From NCBI GenBank assembly GCA_024305405.1, contig JAKNDB010000086.1, positions 991,001 to 1,055,000 on the forward strand: a stretch of DNA of 64,000 nucleotides, in the 5' to 3' direction. The notes under the pieces were generated by a model. That model did not search any database, was not told the origin of the DNA, and saw nothing but the letters and a program-made list of their open reading frames with translations. Position numbers and translations under genes: made by a program. The stretch comes from Dirofilaria immitis. Lineage: Eukaryota > Nematoda > Chromadorea > Rhabditida > Onchocercidae. Below are positions 54,601 to 64,000 of this stretch, piece by piece; the first letter of the stretch is position 1, and each line of letters opens with the position of its first letter.

Positions 54601-55427
54601 TAAGAATAACAAAGAAATATATTGCTATGCAGAGAAGAAAAGGAAATGACAATGGTTGGAATTGATACAATTTATCAATAAAGATTAAATTAATATAATT
54701 AAGAAACTTTTTGAAAAAGTTAGAATAGATAACAAATATGAAACTAACATTTCGGAAAAGAGTTATTTGTTATTTCTTGGTCGGACTGAAATATGCTATT
54801 ATGAAAGCACTCTGGGGAATAGACAAAGTAATCTTGGAAATTATTAAAGCAAGTCTGATGTTCGCTTAACTGCTTTTGGAAATTACTGGAACATATCTCA
54901 GCAAAAAATGCTCTGACTGCATGTTGAATGTTCTAAAATTTAAAATTTTTACGAAAATACTGCTTATTTGGCGATACAATGATGCGTTAGCAGAATTTAT
55001 TCCATTTTCAGAAAAGCCATGTTCATATTTTTTGAAGAATAGAAAAGATTGAATAATTTCTAATATCGCAAAGATATGATGATTACTTGTTTCACTTCCA
55101 ATAGTGAAATGTTTGACCCCATAAATAGATAGATACGATGATTTTATTCATTTTTACTTCGTAAGCTTAAATAATAGCCTCAGAAAAAGTATTTTACTTA
55201 ATTATTTTAAAATAAAAAAGAGGAAAGATGACCTGCAATCCCCTCTGTATTTACTGATACAGTTTTCATACTCACTGTACAATTCACAAAGTATAAACGG
55301 CGCATCAACAAATCGTTTTTCAAAAAGAATTGTGCAAAATCAATTTTATTCAAGAATGGAGCTAAGCATTTTTGGACAATCCGTTGTTCTGCCACAAAAT
55401 TGCAATACAATTCATTGTTGCTGCTTT
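51680..55427 (-). CDS. Cysteine-rich secreted protein with two related modules (DUF19-like, partial model)
   Basis: Exons in transcription order: 55427-55276, 53720-53613, 52931-52683 (3' end uncertain), 52565-52405, 52165-52064 and 51773-51680. The last three and the first two join in phase; the joins around exon 3 do not. Exon 2 (KCGFVQWHLNCSVTDAYNKA, CF) and exon 5 (QCKFARRYIGCGTTKSFYEA, CP) share C-F....C....Y..AC, so the protein carries a duplicated cysteine module. Exon 4 reads NLLSNQQSCIEKLHSIYNES followed by CSDIAHFLDQYNPLSKR. The spacing recalls nematode DUF19 secreted proteins, but I could not confirm this. Exon 3 needs one extra base near 52828 to link two good frames. No signal-peptide exon or stop was found, so both ends are missing. 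Confidence 0.6.
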
Positions 55428-58027
55428 CTGGAATTCATTAAAATTTGAATTTAATTTTTCAAAATTTTATCATCCGAGAGAAAATTGTTTAAATGATTCA
55501 TGAAACTTACAATTTATGAGGGATCTTTTTGCAGATAAATAACATCTAGTATTTTTCTTTAAATATCATCTCTTCTACTTCTTAATGCATTTAACTCCAT
55601 GTACGATTTGACCTTACAGTAATTATATTATATATGATGCGGTCAGGAGAATAATTTCAGAATCGATCAACTCCACTCATTATCAATCCTTAATCTCTTT
55701 ATTCATCACCGCTACAAATAGCAATTGGTGATGACGTAATCTGCATATTCTTCAGAACCTGATCCTGTGACCGCAGATGGTTCAATCCGATTAATCATTT
55801 TTAAATTTTCAATGAAAAATTCAGAACGAAGAATGTCTATTTCTTCCACTATTAATATATGCTGAAATTCTCTCATAGTTATTATCTAAGGTAATGGCTA
55901 ACTTACAAATTACAAATTAGTGAGGCGAATGATACTTCTTCATTAATTACGAAACCTCTTATTTCATTTATATTTCACACAATTAATATTTGTAAATGAT
56001 GCCAGTTTCTACTGATATTCTTCCATATCACGGAACGATGATTCGACGTACTGTTCGCAACCATGGGTTAGACATGACGTATGTAGTCTAAAAATAAATT
56101 AATCGTTTGCTGAAAAAGGTTCGATCAGACTCATTTTGGAACCGTGCGTTTTTTTTAATTTTTAGTGAAGCACAGATATCAGCAAGGATAAGTCAAAATT
56201 TCAATTATTTTGCCTCTGATTCGTTTCCCGTAAAGTTTTAAGATTTAAATCTGAATAAATCTTAATTCAAACTGGTCATAGATCGATTTGTCCGGCAAAT
56301 TTAACTGTAGTGAAAAACAAGTCTTATAAGAATCTTTGTACGGTTCTCAGACAACATTTTCGCTTGTTTTTATCTTCAGGTCCAATTTTTGCTCTTTATA
56401 TAGCATTTGTCGTCGTCCATCTATTGAGAACAATCTCAAAAGTTTTGATATTCTCAAGTTATAGAAGCGAGAGGAGAAAGCATGCAAGAGAAGAGATTGG
56501 ACGGTGAAGCATCAAATGACATTCATGCCACTACAGTAGATTCCGTCTATTCGAACTACACCGATGCTGTCACGCAAGGCTGCTTTATCCACGTGTTATC
56601 TGACACGCCATGAATCAACGTGCTAAGTCAATTTAATTTAATCTCACTCTAACTTCACTCACTCACTCACTTATATACTCACCCACTCACTCACTCACTC
56701 GTTCACTCGCATACTCACTTACTCACTCATTCCCTCACTCACTCATTCGCACACTTATCATTCACTCGCACACTCACTCATTCACTCGCATACTCACTCA
56801 TTCACTCGCACACTCACTAATAGCTTTCACTTTTACGTAACTGCATCCTCTCTTACGTAGCAAAATGCATATTAGTTATTATTATAATCTCACAAGAATC
56901 TACTAATCCGGTTCGAAGACAAATAGCGAAAAAATTTTTCTGCAATATTGTCTATACGACATACGGCGGCAGTTGCAGTTCACGTATGGTATTGGATGAC
57001 GGTAGGGCAACGTTCAAACTTATTCAAAATAGATGTGTTATAGTCTTTTGATAATCCGTTGCTTAATTCATTCTTTTCTTCATTACTCCTCTGCATCCTT
57101 CGTCGCTTCCCTGAAAACTGTAATTTTTCTAGCTCTTCTCTTTGTTACTGACTACATATCTGGTCTGTAATTCCATAGAAGTTCAGATATTTTGAGTCAA
57201 GGTCAGTTGTGAAGTATATCTCACTTGATTTGGAAATTTTATACGCGTGAAAATAGTGGGTGGCATAGAGATGCCTTATATGACATATGGTGATATTGTT
57301 GTATAGTGGAGTGCTGCTGGCATCGGCCATATTTCTCTCGCAGTAAAATAATAGTGAATGATATGAATTTTTCTTATCATATTCTTTTTCTTCATGTTTT
57401 TAACTTCGTTATCCATCCAAATATATTTAAGTAATGAATAATGCCGAAAATAGAAGGAAACTTATGTGGATGTTTTATCTTTGTTCGGATATTGTTTTAC
57501 TATTTTTCTATGATATTCAACTATTTCACTATTTAGTTTCAATCGTGGCTTTTTTGTTTTGTGCTAGGCTTCTGTTTCAAATAAAAAAGAGAAATTTTTC
57601 TTTCTCATTTCAGTATATAACATTCCATATTGATTTTTGTCTCAAACCACTTTACTCTTCTCTAATTGAACTGACCAACATTAACAGTTTCTAAAGCTAG
57701 ATTACATTTAAAGTTACAAAAGTTACACTTCCTAGCTGTATATTATATGGTTATTTATATATTGTTATTAGAAAAGATAGAAATCTCGTGTATGATTATA
57801 ATATCGGTTCTTTACAGTGATAGTTAATTTCCACAGAAAAATAATCCATTTTTGTTCGATGGAGAATTATTTAAAGTTTTACATTATATCTTTTCGCATT
57901 TTATTGTTATAATTGATTAATTAATAAATTCATCATACAGTATGTCATATTTTATTCATTGCACCGTTCTCTTTCGAATAATAATTTTATATCTACAATG
58001 ACTTAATTAATTTGAAGAAAACTGTCC
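55428..58027. other. Intergenic region upstream of Rab5
   Basis: Should hold the unseen first exon(s) and promoter of the cysteine-rich gene (minus) and the Rab5 promoter (plus). It carries a CACT-type repeat at 56655-56818. Frames at 56310-56507, 57145-57330 and 57434-57694 have no motif or splice context. Confidence 0.5.
56655..56818. repeat. Degenerate (TCAC)n tetranucleotide tract
   Basis: Runs of TCAC/CTCA interrupted by variants; its right part contains longer units of the form TCATTCACTCGCACACTCAC repeated about three times (56750-56818). Confidence 0.9.
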
Positions 58028-60311
58028 ATGGCCGGGCGAACAGCGATGCGTTCTGGAAATACAGGCGGTCCAAACAAAACTTGCCAGTTTAAATTGGTTT
58101 TGTTGGGTGAGAGTGCGGTTGGTAAGTGTTTTCGTATTTTATCCTATATTGTTGGAGAATTAACAAATGAGACCCTTCTTTTGCTTCATTACGTAACAGT
58201 GTTATTTATCTAACGTAGTAGTGATGTTTTCATCATTTTTATGTCAAGAAACATCACTTTTTCAGGAAAATCATCATTGGTTTTGAGATTTGTAAAAGGA
58301 CAATTTCATGAGTATCAGGAATCGACAATTGGCGCTGCATTCCTCACTCAAACTGTTTGCCTCGATGATACTACGGTGAAATTTGAAATATGGGACACTG
58401 CAGGACAGGAAAGGTATTTGATTTAGAATGTACTTCTCCTAAAAGAATGTACCGTATCTTTGAAGACTTGGTATTCTTTATTTTGTTTTCTTAGATATAA
58501 GTAAGCACATAAGGAATGTTATATTTTGTGTTTCCATATTGCGATTTCGTCACATTTTGAAATTTAGAAATGTTTTGACTTGTTTTTCTTGATTAAATGA
58601 CAAAATAATTGGATGCTTGGATCAATTTTAGCATAAGTGGCAATCGTTTTAATTTTCTGGATGACTTGACTTGACTTAACTACTATTCAATAGAAAATGA
58701 GAATAAGATTGAAAGTAGTAATTGTTTTTTACTAATAAATATTGGTAATTTCTTTTGCAGATATCATTCATTAGCACCGATGTACTACCGGGAGCACAGG
58801 CTGCAATAGTTGTTTACGATATTACAAATCAGGTGTTTTTTAAATATTACATCCAAAATGCTAATTTTATCATCTTAGTAAGAAAGCGGCGTGCTTCATT
58901 TTCTATTGGAGGTATTGTAATATAGTAGTTATATGCTAATTGTAATACATATTAGTTTTAAATTTAATTATGTTAATGCTGTCATGGAAACTAGTAACAT
59001 TTATTTAATTGTTTCTCTGCTATAATATTTATATCTGAATTTAATGGTTGTGTAGCGATTAAAGCTGAAGATGTGCTTAAATGCTTCATTATCACGGTTA
59101 GGAAATGTAGCATGAAATGCATGGGAGATTAGAATATGATCAAAAATTTTATATAAAATTGAAGAAATACATGAAGAGTTATCATCAATATAATAAAAAT
59201 GAGCATTTAACAGCAATTTTTTTGATATGTAAAATGTAAAATACGATAGAATATTCATACACGAGTTAAAGTTTCGGCATGATGAAAATTTGAGCAACTT
59301 ATAGGAATCATTTGCAAAAGCGAAAAATTGGGTAAAAGAATTGCAACGGCAAGCCAGTCCAAATATTGTAATTGCTTTATCTGGAAATAAAGCTGATCTT
59401 GCAAACAAACGAGTCATTGAATATGAGGTTATTTGTGACTTTTATACTTGACTCATATTCTTTTGGTATTGCACAAATGGTATGATTTCATCTTGAAAGT
59501 TCCTTTTAGCTTATTATTTAGTTTATTTCTCGAAAAGCTTTTAATTAGTAGTTTTTTCTTCCAAAGACTTTGGAGATAGAGAGCTGAAATCCCCATGATC
59601 TATATTTTTTTATTGTTGATATATATGAACTTCTTCCTCTTTCTTTTCTACATCAGCCATATAGCTCGTCGATACTTTATTGAAAGCAACGGTTCACCGT
59701 CATTGAATACGTATGCGCTAGAGGGCTAGAGGGAGAAGTTCATATATATCAGCAATAAAAAAATATAGATCATGGAGATTTCAGCTCTCTATCTCCAAAG
59801 TCTTTGAAAGAAAAACTATTAATTTAAATTTAGTTATAGGAAATGAGATAATTCAGTGTAAATTTTTGAGTTATAATACACCTTAAAAAAATCTTGCAGT
59901 CATATAGAAGAGCAATTAAAAAAAAGGTTGCTGGAAATCTTTGAGTCGTAATACACCTTTTCATGAATTTTTTTATCGCTGTTAGTGCATACTATGTGTG
60001 AATGTTTTTGCAGGAAGCTCAAGCTTATGCAGAAGATAATGCGTTATTATTTATGGAAACATCAGCAAAAACGGCGATGAATGTAAATGATATCTTTCTT
60101 GCGATTGGTTAGTCTTACAGTTCATTACTCAGAGCGATGAATTTTATTTCCAAGTCTGATCTTTTTCTAAAATTGGATTAAATTTGCAGCTAAGAAACTA
60201 CCGAAGAATGATGGAAATGGCGGTGGTCCATCAGGACGTGGTCATGAAGGAATAGATATTGGCCAAGAAGGTCAAGGTCAAAATGTAAGCTCTGGTTTAT
60301 GCTGTAAGTAA
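58028..60311 (+). CDS. rab-5: Rab5 small GTPase
   Basis: Early-endosome GTPase controlling homotypic fusion and PI3P signalling. Exons: 58028-58121, 58266-58413, 58761-58832, 59305-59427, 60014-60107 and 60190-60311 (TAA), about 217 residues, normal for Rab5. Motifs: G1 GESAVGKS, switch I ESTIGAAF (Thr), G3 WDTAGQER with switch [18 protein letters not shown]4 NKADL, G5 ETSAK, and a Gly-rich hypervariable tail ending SSGLCCK with the double-cysteine prenylation site. Exon 3 is one base short: GGG at 58790-58792 where YYRGAQ requires GGGG. Since Rab5 is essential and all else is intact, this is most likely an assembly error. Intron 4 carries a fold-back element. AATAAA is at 61250. Confidence 0.96.
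59541..59826. mobile_element. Fold-back (MITE-like) inverted repeat in a Rab5 intron
   Basis: The left arm, about 59541-59634, is the reverse complement of 59732-59826 with only a few mismatches over some 92 bp. They flank a loop of about 97 bp holding GCGCTAGAGGGCTAGAGGG. The arms contain CCAAAGACTTTGGAGATAG and its complement. No coding capacity and no clear target-site duplication were seen. A non-autonomous DNA transposon is likely; a structured intronic RNA is an alternative. Confidence 0.8.
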
Positions 60312-61501
60312 TGTGATCAGAGCATTAAAGGCAACAACAAGCATTTTGTTCGATTTTTCACGAAAAGTGAACGGCGTTTGCTGGCCTCAATAAGCATCAG
60401 CCTTTTATTATTACTGATCAAAAAATTTTGAAACACTTTGAAATTCTACATTTTTTTAACTGTACTTTTCAGAGCATCCAAGAAGGCATTATTTTGTTGT
60501 TGGTGCTCTGAATTTTCAAGTTATTCATATAGTATTCTAAAAGCTATAGCCTTCCTAAAAGCTATAGTCTTCCTTCTAGGTTACCCATCCATCCGTTCAT
60601 AATATTTTTCAAGGGCAAAAATTTTACGGTGAATAATTGTAAAATTTTCGCATTTTTTTTTGGATAGGTCTCAATGAAGGTTATATTCATAGCTTGGTCT
60701 GTTCTCAGTTCCGTATAAAATATTCCTATATTTTTATTTGTTTGTTTTTCCAGGAAGGTTCGTAGCTCCTAGTAACTCCTTTGTAATATCAAGCAGTTAT
60801 CATCATAGCCATCTCAAAAATGATAAGGTGATTCTAAATTGGCATAGATTTTATTCATTAGTGGCATGCTTAATTTCATTTAACTCAAATTATATTTGAG
60901 TATTTTTATTTTCCTATTTCAGCCGTTATGCTGAAATGTTCATTAAATATCTTCCAGTGAACAGTTTATTATAAGTCTAATGAGGTTTAGGTAATTTTTG
61001 AAAAATTCTGAAAATTATATTCTTTACATTTCTACTCTTCTATTTACCTTGATTTTAATTATAAAATTTTTGTTTAAAAAGCTATGTTTTTGACAATGAT
61101 ATTTTTTCATAAATGTTGTGAGAGATGAATATTTAATAAAAAGATTTCGTAACGGGAGAAATATGCATGCTTCTGAAGTTTGCTTTTACTCGTTTTTCCA
61201 ACTGATGTTGTGATCATTGTTTTACGAAATATTATATATTCCGAATTCAAATAAAGTGCTCTGATTTTAGTCTGTCTCTTTATTAATTTTGGTTACTATA
61301 ACCCTTTATTGATTGTTTTGTTTTGCAAATATCTTACATAAAGTTTGCAAGGAAGTCATCTTGAACTGCACAAAAGCGCGTTCTAGTAGTAATATATTAT
61401 TCACTTCATTATTAAACTGCCGAATTAGAAATGATGGCTTTAGTTTGTATAAATTTTTGTTTGATTCTTCCTTTTGTTTTAGTGACATTTGAGTCTGTGT
61501 A
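60312..61501. other. Rab5 3' flank and E2-like promoter region
   Basis: No coding exon seen. AATAAA at 61250-61255 may be the Rab5 polyadenylation signal. A T-rich acceptor ending TTTTAG at 61477-61482 precedes the E2-like ATG by 19 bp and may receive a spliced leader. Confidence 0.5.
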
Positions 61502-62984
61502 ATGTTTACAAGAGCATCCAGCGAGGAACGTCTTAGGATGGCTGTTCGGAATGCAGAGCGCGTGTATATCTTAAAAGAAGAACGTCCTTCATTCGAAGTA
61601 GCAGTTAGTTGTCTTTTCTAAATGCCTTTCTTTATCTGTGCAATGCAGAAGCGATGTCAAAAAAGTAGTTCTAAAATGGATTTCTTTTCTGCTATTCATT
61701 TCAAACTGCTCTTTCGATTTCTTAAATTTTTAATCTTCATTTTGTTTTAATACGTTTAAGAAAACTATATTGTTTTCATCACTTAAACCTGTGAATCTCA
61801 TGATCCTATTAGACTTAACGAAAAGATTTAATCCTCAAATATTCTATAGCGTGTCATATCACTATAGAAGTTGCATGCATATTAGATATATAGAATTTTT
61901 ATACATCTGTTGATAATCCCACTGCAAGGGATATCTTATGGAATAAAATTTTTGTTAAATTTGTTTTCCGTCCCTGCTTAATTGGTTTTTAGACCAATTT
62001 TGTATTGTATAAGAAAATTTATGAGGAACTGTAGTATATTTGTTTGTAAAAGAATTATCAAAATGATTTTATTCCACTGTTTAAGGGTAACTTCGAATGG
62101 AAACAAGGCTCTTGGGATCCACGTACAGTTGGTTTGTCAACTGATTCCACGATAGTAAGTACTCGAAGTGTTTTAAGGCTTACCAAGGAAGTATGTATAT
62201 TTATACTTTAATCTTTATAACTTTGTTATATGCGTAAGATTCTAGGCAGTTGCTGTTTTGCATTTCTTATGTTTTACAGATGAAAGAACTTAAAAGAAAT
62301 CCAGTGAAACACTGCCGAGCTGCACCAAGAGCCGATAATATTTACGAATGGACTGCAGTTATTAACGGACCCGAAAATACCGTTTATGAAGGTGGTACTT
62401 TTTTCGTACAGATGTTTGTACCGTCAACATATCCTTTTAATTCACCAAAGGTATTTTTTAGAATATGTTATACAGAACAAATGATTTTTATGCTGAAGTT
62501 TTTTTAATTTTATATAAATTAATAGTATTATGGTAAAAATTTTCTGTATACTGCAGGTGCAGTTCTTAACAAGAATATATCATTGTAATATCAATCGCCA
62601 CGGTGTTGTTAATATTGATATTTTGCGGGATCGATGGAGCTCCTCGATGACAATAGCAACAATTTTACAGGAAATAGTTGCTCTTCTACATAACTGCAAA
62701 CCTGGTAAGTTCCTTGTTTTTCGAATTTAGAATTTCTTTTCAAGCATTAATGTCTTACATTCTAATTATCGACGTTTTCTTTCATATATGGATACAACGT
62801 TTTCATCGATTTCAAGTTCTTGAACATTATTTCTTACAGAAGATTGGATTAAAATATGAACTCATAGTCATAAAATAAAATTTTAGAAAATGCCTTGCTT
62901 GAAAATGTTGCGGAACAGTATATGAATAACCGGAAAGAATTTGATGCTACAGCCCGGGTTTGGACATCACGATTTGCGCAATGA
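61502..62984 (+). CDS. E2 ubiquitin-conjugating-enzyme-like protein lacking the catalytic Cys
   Basis: UBC-fold protein closest by eye to the UBE2E/UBE2D group. Exons: 61502-61603 (34 codons), 62086-62190 (35), 62280-62450 (57), 62557-62704 and 62887-62984 (TGA); about 207 residues, all in phase. An N-terminal extension of some 55 residues (MFTRASSEERLRMAV, EWKQGSWDPRTVGLST) precedes the first helix RSVLRLTKEMKELKRNP. The core has ADNIYEWTAVINGPENTVYE, STYPFNSPK and RIYHCNINRHGVVNIDIL. The HCN motif is kept, but the usual GVICLDIL is GVVNIDIL: Asn (codon AAT, 62611-62613, about residue 145) replaces the thioester cysteine. Two base changes are required, so this is no simple read error. It is probably a UEV-like pseudo-enzyme acting as partner or decoy; function is inference. 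AATAAA is at 63299. Confidence 0.92.
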
Positions 62985-63729
62985 TCTCTGATATGATTGT
63001 AATTAAAAAATTGTATCATCATTTTGTATTTCAAAACAAAATGTCGTTCTGATCAAATTGTAACGAATTAGATAGATGTTTTATTATTTCTGTTTTTTAA
63101 TCGAATGAAAATATCATGAATGCCAACTAAATTGTAGCTAGTAGTAAATTTCGATATAATTTTCTGAATTACAGATACTGAAATCTTTGTGGTATTACAT
63201 TGTGAGAAGCGATTCCTAGAATTCTTTATGAACCAATAGATGCCTGTATGCGTTATCTTTGTGGTCCTTATTTGTATTAGGAAATAAGTATTAGTCATAA
63301 TAAATGTGCTTTATATCTTTTTCTTCCAGGATATAACTGTTTTTGTTATCTTCCTGTATCATTATATTTTTAATACTCTACTGAACTGAATGAAATGATT
63401 TTCTTATGTTTTCAGGAAGTTATGAACGATATATCATTTTCATATGAAAGATATAGGTTATATCTGTGATCGAAATCTTGTTCTTGTTCTCATTTGATTA
63501 TAAGACAATTTTGCAGTTCAATTTTGCTAAGGTTAAATAATGAGAAAAAGAATCTTAATTTTTAATAGCTACAGACTGATACTATTTACGATACTTCAAC
63601 TGATAGTACGTTTTGTCTTTAAATGTACATTCATTTTGATTTTAGTATTAGGAATTTCAGGTATTTATATAAACCTTCTTGGTGAACAATCATTTCATTA
63701 CATTCAACAAAACTGTAAAACGAAAGCTA
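62985..63729. other. Short intergenic region between E2-like gene and NMNAT
   Basis: Contains the E2-like 3' flank with AATAAA at 63299-63304 and the NMNAT 5' flank. A frame at 63540-63806 overlaps the NMNAT exon in another frame and is hydrophobic but has no motif. Confidence 0.5.
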
Positions 63730-64000
63730 ATGAACAATCTGGAAGGAGCACGAGTAGCTCTACTAGCATGTGGTTGTTACAACCCGCCAACAATTATGCA
63801 CCTTAGAATGTTCGAAAGTGCTCGTGATTTTTGGAAATTCGCTGTGGATGCGAAGTAGTTGAAGGAATTCTAAGTCCCGTTGCTGATTATTTTGGCAAAC
63901 CTGATTTATTGCCTGCAGCGCACAGGCAAATATCTTATCAACTTTTCTTTTTATTAGGAAAATTACCAATTGTTTGTGAGATAGATTTTTATATATTATA
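63730..64000 (+). CDS. NMNAT: Nicotinamide mononucleotide adenylyltransferase (NMNAT), 5' end
   Basis: Makes NAD+ from NMN and ATP. Starting at ATG 63730 the frame reads MNNLEGARVALLACGCYNPP then TIMHLRMFESARD, with the nucleotidyltransferase GxxxPPT..H signature (here GCYNPPTIMH). After a lost T in the run 63828-63832 it continues in the shifted frame as EVVEGILSPVADYFGKPDLL and AAHRQIS, the NMNAT 'V..G..SPV.D...K..L....HR' stretch. The literal frame stops at 63858, which I take as a technical break. Upstream codons (KRKL) are open, so an earlier start is possible. The gene runs off the window; the reading after 63930 is uncertain and may enter an intron. Confidence 0.88.

Noticed and set aside
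56310..56507. 65-codon plus-strand frame with a hydrophobic helix
   Set aside because: No splice context, no conserved motif, and such frames are frequent in T-rich sequence.
57434..57694. 86-codon plus-strand frame upstream of Rab5
   Set aside because: Very Phe/Leu-rich, as expected from T-rich DNA, with no family signature.
58028..60311. Rab5 as a pseudogene because of the frame break in exon 3
   Set aside because: A single missing G in a G-run, with all other motifs, splice sites and the prenylation tail intact, fits a sequencing error better.
63540..63806. 88-codon hydrophobic plus-strand frame
   Set aside because: Its 3' part overlaps the NMNAT exon in a different frame; the NMNAT reading has the clear family motif.

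Overview
The window looks like nuclear DNA of a parasitic nematode, most probably a filarial or other spirurid worm. It is very AT-rich and its genes are split into short exons by GT-AG introns with T-rich acceptors. The gene set is animal, with nematode-type members: a cuticlin-like ZP protein, a PDE1, a DUSP14-type phosphatase family and a cysteine-rich secreted protein. I saw no bacterial (Wolbachia-like) block, rRNA, tRNA or CRISPR. The species call is inference.

Layout. 1-1680 (+) is the 3' part of a PDE1-type cyclic-nucleotide phosphodiesterase, with an antisense BEL/Pao gag-like relic in one intron. 1681-7167 is non-coding and carries an ~835-bp (CA)n array. 7168-20022 (+) holds three tandem dual-specificity phosphatase copies: A (7168-9347), B (12423-13398, a real pseudogene) and C (17578-20022). 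A minus-strand block then reads, in transcription order, MAF1 (29463-27657), archease (26874-26425) and DDX18/Has1 (25886-22024): Pol III control, tRNA splicing and ribosome assembly. 30158-36280 (+) is an unrecognised ~1,040-residue coiled-coil protein, probably divergent from MAF1. 40546-49256 (+) is a cuticlin-like ZP-domain membrane protein with large introns. 50355-50552 (-) is an LRP-type YWTD relic, and 51680-55427 (-) a two-module cysteine-rich secreted protein. 58028-60311 (+) is Rab5, 61502-62984 (+) an E2-like protein whose catalytic Cys is Asn, and 63730-64000 (+) the 5' end of an NMNAT.

Exon boundaries were derived by hand from GT/AG sites, reading phase and remembered family conservation. 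Most junctions keep phase exactly; unresolved ones are named.

Important caution: at least thirteen exons or exon parts show single missing bases, nearly all in short homopolymers, including in housekeeping genes (Rab5, DDX18, MAF1, NMNAT). This points to uncorrected long-read deletions rather than mass pseudogenisation. Loss that cannot be explained this way is limited to DUSP copy B (13-bp catalytic deletion, lost acceptor) and the LRP relic. The E2 Cys-to-Asn change needs two substitutions and is not a homopolymer effect.
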